From Andrena cerasifolii (lineage: Eukaryota > Arthropoda > Insecta > Hymenoptera > Andrenidae), in assembly GCF_050908995.1 (NCBI RefSeq), contig NC_135118.1:22143501-22207500 (forward strand): DNA of 64,000 nucleotides, given 5' to 3'. A model generated the notes under the pieces. That model was not told the DNA's origin. It saw nothing but the letters and a program-made list of their open reading frames with translations, and did no database searches. A program made the translations under genes and the position numbers. Below are positions 56,351-64,000 of the stretch, one piece after another; position 1 is the first letter of the stretch, and each line of letters opens with the position of its first letter.

Positions 56351-59300
56351 GAATTTTTTATTTTAGATGATCGACTTTCGAGCAGCAGTGGTCACCGCAG
56401 AAGCCCTTTTTTAGAGAATCTTCGAGTGATGGACAATAACTTAGTTATTGCTAAATATTTTTAAATAAAAAAATTACGATGCACGGTACTAGATGCAATC
56501 CTTAAAAGGAAAAAAGATTTTTTGAGAAATGTGCTATAGCTTTTGAGTAAAAAATTTCTAAAGACCACTCATTTTTCGGCCTCCTGACTGAGCATGACCC
56601 CTTAAGTGTACGTATAAAGTGTTACGATGGGCGTGGTGGGCCCATGAAGACTGCGGTAGTGAAGAAACAGATTTCACATGCCGACTTTATAAAAAAAGAA
56701 AGAAAAAATAAGTTTCAGGATAAAACAAACTAGGTCCCATATTAGGAACCGATTTTGTTTATCTGCGTATTTGAATGACTTTCGTTTTTATTTTACTACG
56801 AAGAAACCGAATTTTTGTCATAGTACTTTCCACTAGGTTGCTAAAGAATACATATTCTACTCTTAAAACGTGTATCGAATTTTAATGAAAGTGTTCTCAG
56901 TCAAGAGTTATGATGTTTTTAAGAAATGGGTCTCATATTCGGCTAATTTACCCTACTTTTACCATTGGTGCACTTAATTCGCGTTGGGAGAAATGCATTG
57001 AAGTCGATGGTGACTATTTCGATTGATGAAATACGTATTAAGTTTGTCGAATAAAAATTTTAAATTAAAAATTCAGAAACGGCTATTTCAGTTGCAACAA
57101 CCTGATAACTCATCTGGAGTGAGAAATCAGAAATTACAATTTTCAAGGTAGTAGCGATAGATTGACCATAGATTTAATTTTATCGTTTCTGTTTCTTTTA
57201 TAAAATGCATCAACAGAGGCTTCATACAGCCGGTCAGTGTGATATTTCCAAACAAGCAAAGTTCACATCTCTGCTAATATTTAGACCACGGTCTAATCGA
57301 CCTGAATCTATCAGCCACGTGATAAGTGTTTCACCCTGCACAATGGAAAGCCCGGATACCTTGCAACGTTGCACTCACCTGTTCGTTCTGCAAACAATCC
57401 GCAGCGTGGAAAAAGAATGAGATGCAAGAATTGTTAATTAGCGATTTTATCGGACGCGATAAATTTATCGCGGCCGTTTTTCGTTCGTGGCAGGAATCGA
57501 AAGCCGTTCGACTACCTGTTCCCCGCCGAATCGAAAAAAAGGCGATAGTTTATAGCGTCTACTATCGGATTGTGGCGATTAGAATGATTGGTGGGTAGTT
57601 TCAGGGCCGAATGACAGGATGAAGCCTTATCCTTTGTCCCGCGCACGATATGCAATGAAATATTTGAAAGTATCTAAGCTGCTGTTAGGGGTTGCGGAGA
57701 ATGTTTAAACATTGTGATTTTGAGAATGATGAGTAACAGAGTACCTCGACATCTCCGTTTGGAGTCAACGATACGAAAGAACATATAAAATATAATTTAA
57801 ATAATATAAAAGACAAACAGCATTTGTCGACAGTTTGAATACAACGAGGAGGTTTTAGGTAATTTTTTAACTTTGTTATGCACATTTCTGTCGTGAGAGC
57901 AATATTAAGTGAAATGGACATTTCAGTTGGCACCCTCCACACCGCCCCTCTCTGACGAAAAATTTGCAATGCCACTTAAATCCCAAACCGCATACAAACT
58001 CTTTGCATTTCACCGCCACAGCTTCAACCATTTTCAGTGACACAGTCAGAAACAGACTGATAGATTCGAGGACCTTACAGCAAGAAGGGTGCAGCTGCAT
58101 TTTTACAGTTTTTGAGTTATGACGTGTAATAAATGTAAAACAAATTCTACGATTTACTGTAAATTTTGAATCTGCTCCCAAAACTGTTTTGCGCAATACG
58201 AATGCTGCGGCATTTGAAAATTCGCCAAAAATATAAATAAAAGCTTATCGACTCAATAACTACTGCTTTCTGTTAATGTTAAGTCAAAGCAATAATTTAA
58301 TTTCACAGTTTTTCCTAATTTCCCCGAACTTGGTAGTGATGGAGCTGCAGCCCTGTTGCTGCAAGGTCCTTCTTTGCATTTTGCTTATACAGATTCACCG
58401 GCTTCAACCCTACACCCCTCAATTAAGGTCCTTCCAAGTGTATTACTTCTTTTACTGTCGTCAAGCACCTCGTCGATATCCACGCAGGTACAACTGTCAC
58501 AGTCCAAGTGCCAGGATCCTCGCGTTTCCACCCGGAAGTAGCGATCGAAAATGAAAGCGACGGAACAGGGGCGGGGAGGGGGTGAAGTGGACACGCGAGG
58601 CGGGCATGCCCGTCCGTGCGGATTCGCGTTGCGGCGGGGATAATTGAAATCTCGCCCGCGGCCCGAGATTCGATTTTAGACAAGGGGCCACGGCGTTAAA
58701 GGAGGAATCGACCCGCGCTCCGCCGAGGTGTATTTCTGCCCCGACGCCTTAGCGTCTTCTCCTTTTCTCATGCGTACGGGCGTTTTGGATTACACCTCGG
58801 ACAATGAGGTCGTTAAGGGGGCTAGCGATGGAGGTAGAAAGTAGAAAGACGAGGTTCCTCGCCACCCTCGCGCCTCCGTCTCGGAACCCACCGCGCCCCC
58901 TCCCCTCCGGCCGCCAAGCAGCTCCGCCGGCCGCGTTCCAACGCGAATTTCGCCCTTCCTCCCTCTCAGCGGCCGACGAACTGGCCAGTGCACATGGCCG
59001 TGCACGTACGGCGGGGGAGATTCTCTATTTGGCTCGAGCGTCTCCCTCCCCCTTGCCTCGCGCGCTCGACCACCGGGGCCCCCTAATTCACTCGCTTTAA
59101 TTGCATAATTGCGCCATTGTGCCCTACCGCCGCGGAGGGGGCCTCGTGAAAGGCCAGTTCGTCGACACGGGGGCAGCTCTCGAGGTGAGAAAAAATGCCC
59201 GGAGAGGGACCCCCCCCGTCCATCTGAGCGGGGCAGGGGTAGCCGCCGGGCGGAGGTGGCGAGCCAAGAATTTCGGCGTGTCGTAGAGAACGCGCGAGTC

Positions 59301-59883
59301 TTGTTAGGCGGAGCTGCGAATAACTTCCGTCATGCGCAGCGAAATAGGGGGTGTACACCCCGGGTGTATGAACCACGGTAATGTTTATCGCTCGAATTAT
59401 CGAACCCCTTCATCGAACGTTCGGTTAGGTGAAAAGTTCCATCTAGGCGGTGGAAATAAATGTCCCATGCTCGGGACACTTTGAGCAAGTACCTACCGCG
59501 TGCTCCTGGCTAAATCTTTGGAATTGGAGAAACAGATTTGAATGACTGGTAAAGTGACTGACAAGTGAGTGTTTGGGGTAGATGTCTCAAGTACTGCTAA
59601 TGTCCTTATTACCTACCACTTTATTTATTTTACTTAATAAACACGTAACGTAGGAAGAGTAGTGTACAAACAAAATTATTATTAAATTGGGATTGTTGTT
59701 CTTATTATTATTGTTGTGCATTATTCTACATGCGTTATGTTTTTATTAAGTAAAATAAATAAAGTGGCAGTAATTGGGACATCTGGCCTACTACACTTTC
59801 GTCGAGAATGGAAACTTCTAGTGTGACGAAATACCAAAAACTCAGAGTATGATGAAGCAATAGAAAGCTCGATTAGTCGAGAC

Positions 59884-60780
59884 TTAAGGGGGTATTCTAC
59901 CCAAAAATTCTATTTTTTTTTTTGTTTGATTTTCAAATATTTTAGGGTTTCGAAAATATGTCTCTAAAATATTAAGGTGAAATTCGAAAAACTCCCAGAG
60001 TTATAGGGGCTTAAGGCCGCAGCGTGGCCGGTAGTCGTTCCCTCGACCCTTGTATCTAAAGAGGCTATAACTGCCAGCAGAGAAGAGAGAGCTGCCCAAC
60101 ATGATTTTTTTGAAACTCAGGAAGGTTTCCTCTACGGTCCTGGTATACCAGATTAGGGATAAGTTACAGAAATTAGTTGTTATCTACCGCAACTTCAGTC
60201 GTATAAGTCGTACTGCATGAAAAACTTTAAACGCGTTTTTCTCGAAACAATTTTTTTAGATCGGGCGCATATTTTTCTCAAAAACTACTGGACCGATTGA
60301 GCTAAAATTTGACACACATTCAAAGTGAATCTGTACCTATAGCCGGAACTAGAATTATATCAATAGTTTTAATACAACCTCCCCCACACCTTGTTTTAGC
60401 TCAAGAAAAGTCGAAAAAATCAAATATAAATTTTTAAACAGCTGCGATTTCGGTAACAATATCCGGACTTGGTTACGTCTAGTTCGGGCGATAACTACGC
60501 TCATATAGATTAAAAAAATCTTTGGTACTTTCGTTTCAGATGACTAGGACGGCCGCAATTCGTGCGTTCGATGGGGTGGGTTTTTGATGACATGACCTGC
60601 GCTTCGGCGTGTAACTTGTACAAATTTCAATATAATGCATTCCAAAAATTTGTGTTGATACTTCAAACACTACTAAATACGTGTGCAAAACCCCTGCCCT
60701 GTAGGTGCGATAGGTTTTCCAGAATTAATTTCCAAATACCACCTTCAAAATCGAGTGTCTAGACTAGAATACCCCCTTAA
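59884..60780. mobile_element. TTAA MITE with GGGGGTATTCTA ends
   Basis: The left end TTAAGGGGGTATTCTACCC and the right end tagaatacccccTTAA are inverted repeats with TTAA on both sides. It is about 897 bp with no transposase. The interior around 60270-60360 resembles the transposon fragment at 11200-11290. Confidence 0.82.
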
Positions 60781-63700
60781 TTAAATCACCCAAGTTTCCT
60801 CCTTTTATAAATGATATACACAATTCCACTATCCTCCAATTCCTCTTACCCCGTTCCTCCTCGTCCCACATCAATTCCCCATAATACGACTCCTAACTTT
60901 TCCCTTCTCTAGCGACGATCTACCATCTCCTTGCTTCCCAAGAAAAAGCTAATTCCTACGTTTCCACGGTCAAGAGCGAGAAGCGTTCCCGTTGTCCTTA
61001 ATTTCCTACCAAAATTTCCCATTATTCGTAAGCAGCTGCAGCAGGTGATGCGCAGCCTGCGCCCGACAATCATTATTGCCGTGCGCGTATTATTTCATTT
61101 AGATCGCATCTCGCCCGACAAATTATTGCCGCGCACGTGCTTATAGAGTCGCCAGGTAGAAAGCAAGCTCCGAAGTTCTTCCAAGTTCGACGTATCGAGG
61201 CGCCTCGAACAGCTGGCCCCGGCGGTGGAATTTATTTCGCGGATCGACGTGTTAGCTTCAACGTGGACACCATCGCTTTATTAAATGATTATCGGTTATC
61301 CAGGCGCATCTTGCCCGGCCATGTAGACGGCAACGGGGACCGAACGGCGATAAGTAAATAATGTGTCGTTTCTGTTTACAGTATGGGGTGATTTCGCAAT
61401 GGCGTCAGAAAATTTGTCAGCACATCCCCAAGCTGCAAGTAAGTACAGTTTATGTGTACATGAATGGGCAAAAAACGCCAGCTCTGGAATTTTGTCCCTG
61501 ATGGACGATCGCGTTTGTTGGAATAATTTGTCTTCGACTGAGAAAATGTAGGATAAAACTGCCTGATACGAGACTTCGGCTTATCTAGAGACGCGGCCAA
61601 AAATGAATCGATCGCTAGAAATTGACGTCACAGCGTTCGCGTGGCACGGAAATCGCGGAGCAAAGAAGTTGATGGGCGTCATACGAAGATGAGAATTTCC
61701 AGAAGCGATGGGAATGCTGGGAGCAGAGATAAATAGAGGTTCTCGAAGTACGAAAATCTGTCCGAAGCAAAAATCGGCGAGGGAACGAATGCGCCTGGCA
61801 GAGAAAAACGTTGGCACGTTTACTGTAACGCGCGTAAATATGCCGGAAGCTGTGTTTCGTGGAAACAAATCGGACGACTCGAACCTCCGAATCAATGAGG
61901 AGGCTACAGACCAAAGCAGTCTGTATGATTACTGACGCTTCGAATTTCAGGGGTTTCATTTGCAGAATTGGAAAAGGCTGTAAAGGGTGCTGGATTTTCT
62001 AGTTACTTCTGGGAACTAAGGAAATTCTGCGACAAGAGATGTGCTCAAAAAAAGAAATCGATGCAGCAGGAGTTTTCATTTTGTTCGATTGGTTAGCAAG
62101 TATATTCGATTTATTCGAGTAATGTTATAATTTTGTAATTTTCTGAAGAGTACGTTTAAATTTTAGGCAGGGGATCCATAGTTTGAAAATGAACAGAATC
62201 GCTTTGACTAATTAGTACTTAACTGTGCTGTGATTTTCAATGCAATTCTTTATATTCTTTTCAAAGTCAGAAGAATCTTCAAAGGAGTGAGAGTACAAGT
62301 GGGAAAAGAAAGACCGAAGGGACGCAGAAATAAAAACTAATCGTTTTACAGTTAATATTGTAGAATTCATTTGTTCTGAATTTAATGTAAAATCGTTAGA
62401 AACCAAGAAGACTGTAGAAAACACAATACTTTTACTATTTTTGTAGTAGGTATACCTACTGGAAATCCTGAGTCTATTAAAATGATTAGCTCGTATCGAT
62501 CCCTATTATTCATCCCCATCAAAGTATTCCCTCCTTTTAGGTATGGGTCATTCACCTTACGCTATGGTCATTCCGAGTTAATCTTTCGCATTTGCAACCT
62601 ACCTATTATTGCAATTTTCTTATAGAGCTCCGTCTACCGCATGATGTCTCAGCAAGTTCCAAGTTACTCTGCTCGTACTGTTCTCGTACTTGTTAAGATT
62701 TATGTCGTTAACCAATCAACGAAATCAATAAAATACGTTGTCTAATTAACAATTGTCCCCATACTTCCCATTAATTATTTTTATTATTAGCCTTTGACAT
62801 GATTGTTATTGAAACGAAGGGAACAAATATTTCCAAAAATCGTTTTAATTGGAATGCCAACGACGTTTGTAAATTAATTCATATAATTTTCAAATAATTA
62901 ATTTAAGTTAAATTCTCTTAGTATCGCCAACCCCCTCTTCATCTAGGTGTATAAAAACTGAGCGAAATGTAAGCACTGTGCTCAGAAAAAAACAAACTCA
63001 ATCAAGATAATTAAACAATTAATTATAATTCAATTAATCGTAAATTAATATTAACCAATCATGGTAAATAAATAATCATTTAACTAAAATTTATAAACGT
63101 AACTCTGACAGTTCCCTCCACTACTGATTACAAAAGGAGAATGAATGGAAGCACAGTGTTCGCGATGCAAGGAAATAAAGCAGGATATCCTCAGACAAGG
63201 GAAACGTTGGTTAAGTCCCTTTTCACTCGAGACACTTCTGCGGTTCACGATTGATGTGTCATTTTAATTACGTAAAAAAGAATACAGCGTAGAAATAGTT
63301 AAAGAATAAAACGCTGTCACAATACTGAACCTTCAATATATTCACTTGCCAAAGATAGAAGCATTTTAGAAAGATAAAAAATATATATAAATTGCTTGAA
63401 TATATCCAAAATACCAATCGAGACGGACAAAAGTGTCTTGCGCGAGAAGAGCCTAATTGAACGGAATTAATTCTGTAATCCTACAGATTCGTAAATTTTC
63501 AACGCGTGAAATAAAAGGGACGCACAAACCAGGAGCGCGAGATACGCACACGTGTCCTCAGCATGTGCTTTCGCGGGGACGCAGCAACCTGACCGCGAGA
63601 GAAGCGCAAGTGAGACTGCTCGTGAGCAATGAAACTGCCGGTAGCCTAAGCCAATGGAGTTAGTAAATATCCAAATTTCAACGACGAAATTACGTGGGCC

Positions 63701-64000
63701 TCGGTGTCCATGAAAACAAGACCCTAGCAAGGTGATAACGACGTAGATAGTTCTATGAAACTCGCTGTTGCCATCAATTCTTGGAACGGAGCAAGTTGGA
63801 AAAAGGGAGAAACGGGCGACAACATATGGTGGCAGCGAGAACCATCGCGTACTCCCGATCATGTACCTACTCTAGCTATCTCGACCATGGGATTGCAATA
63901 AACTAACCCTCCCTTGCAATTCTGACAAACGAATTTCGTACTTCTGATTTGCCACTTGCCAACAACCGAAATGTTCGGCGTGCAACATACAGTGACTTGA

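Larger units (their letters stand above)
53726..64000. other. Region upstream of visible exon 1 (intron or 5' flank)
   Basis: At least one further coding exon is needed upstream of 53725, but none could be identified with confidence. The region holds an inverted-repeat element (54009-54316), a dispersed repeat (56213-56350), a TTAA MITE (59884-60780) and GC-rich islands at 54990-55560 and 58480-59400, either of which could be promoter-associated. Stretches 56610-58470 and 60790-64000 show no supportable gene. Confidence 0.55.

Noticed and set aside
57368..57385. 9-nt exon with strong donor gtgagtgc and acceptor tttgcag on the minus strand as the missing upstream exon
   Set aside because: It carries no start codon, is far too short, and would need yet another exon; splice-like borders alone are common by chance in this much sequence.

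Overview
The window is animal nuclear DNA, most likely from an insect and plausibly a hymenopteran. Its genes are split by long introns, it carries a diverged nuclear copy of an AT-rich insect-type mitochondrial 16S rRNA, it is rich in short inverted-repeat transposons, and it alternates between AT-rich and CpG-rich stretches. There is no sign of prokaryotic organisation (no operons, no dense long ORFs, no CRISPR array).

One gene dominates. Eight coding exons on the minus strand join in one reading frame from position 53725 down to 906: 53725-53450, 49258-48887, 34847-34617, 20675-20511, 6657-6361, 2593-2483, 2041-1817 and 1120-906. Every junction has AG/GT splice sites and matching phase. 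The seven upstream exons are all multiples of three and all phase 1-1. They encode about 630 residues of low-complexity sequence rich in His, Gln, Ser, Ala and Pro, with four psi-K-x-E (SUMO-type) motifs, typical of a large nuclear regulator. Neither the start codon nor the C-terminal domain lies in the window. From general sequence resemblance my best guess is a winged eye (wge)-like BAH-domain regulator, but the diagnostic BAH domain would lie beyond position 1, so the name is tentative.

The rest is intron and 5' flank. Three introns are about 14 kb each. They and the upstream 10 kb hold: TTAA-flanked MITEs at 7554, 32473, 42034 and 59884; TA-flanked terminal-inverted-repeat elements at 3535, 16888, 44078 and 49441 (the one at 44078 keeps a frameshifted pogo-like DNA-binding domain); other short inverted-repeat elements at 52214 and 54009; two large foldback structures at 12584 and 23212; a 16S rRNA NUMT at about 10768-11147; a 5S rRNA-like sequence at 21241-21360; a 32-bp minisatellite at 35350; and a 67-bp triplicated repeat at 46175. 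Several candidate cryptic or alternative exons are phase-compatible with the main gene. The most interesting is a possible short-isoform terminal exon at 20264-20146 with an overlapping AATAAA.

No complete second protein gene could be supported. Most longer ORFs lie in GC-rich intronic islands or in transposons and look like chance.
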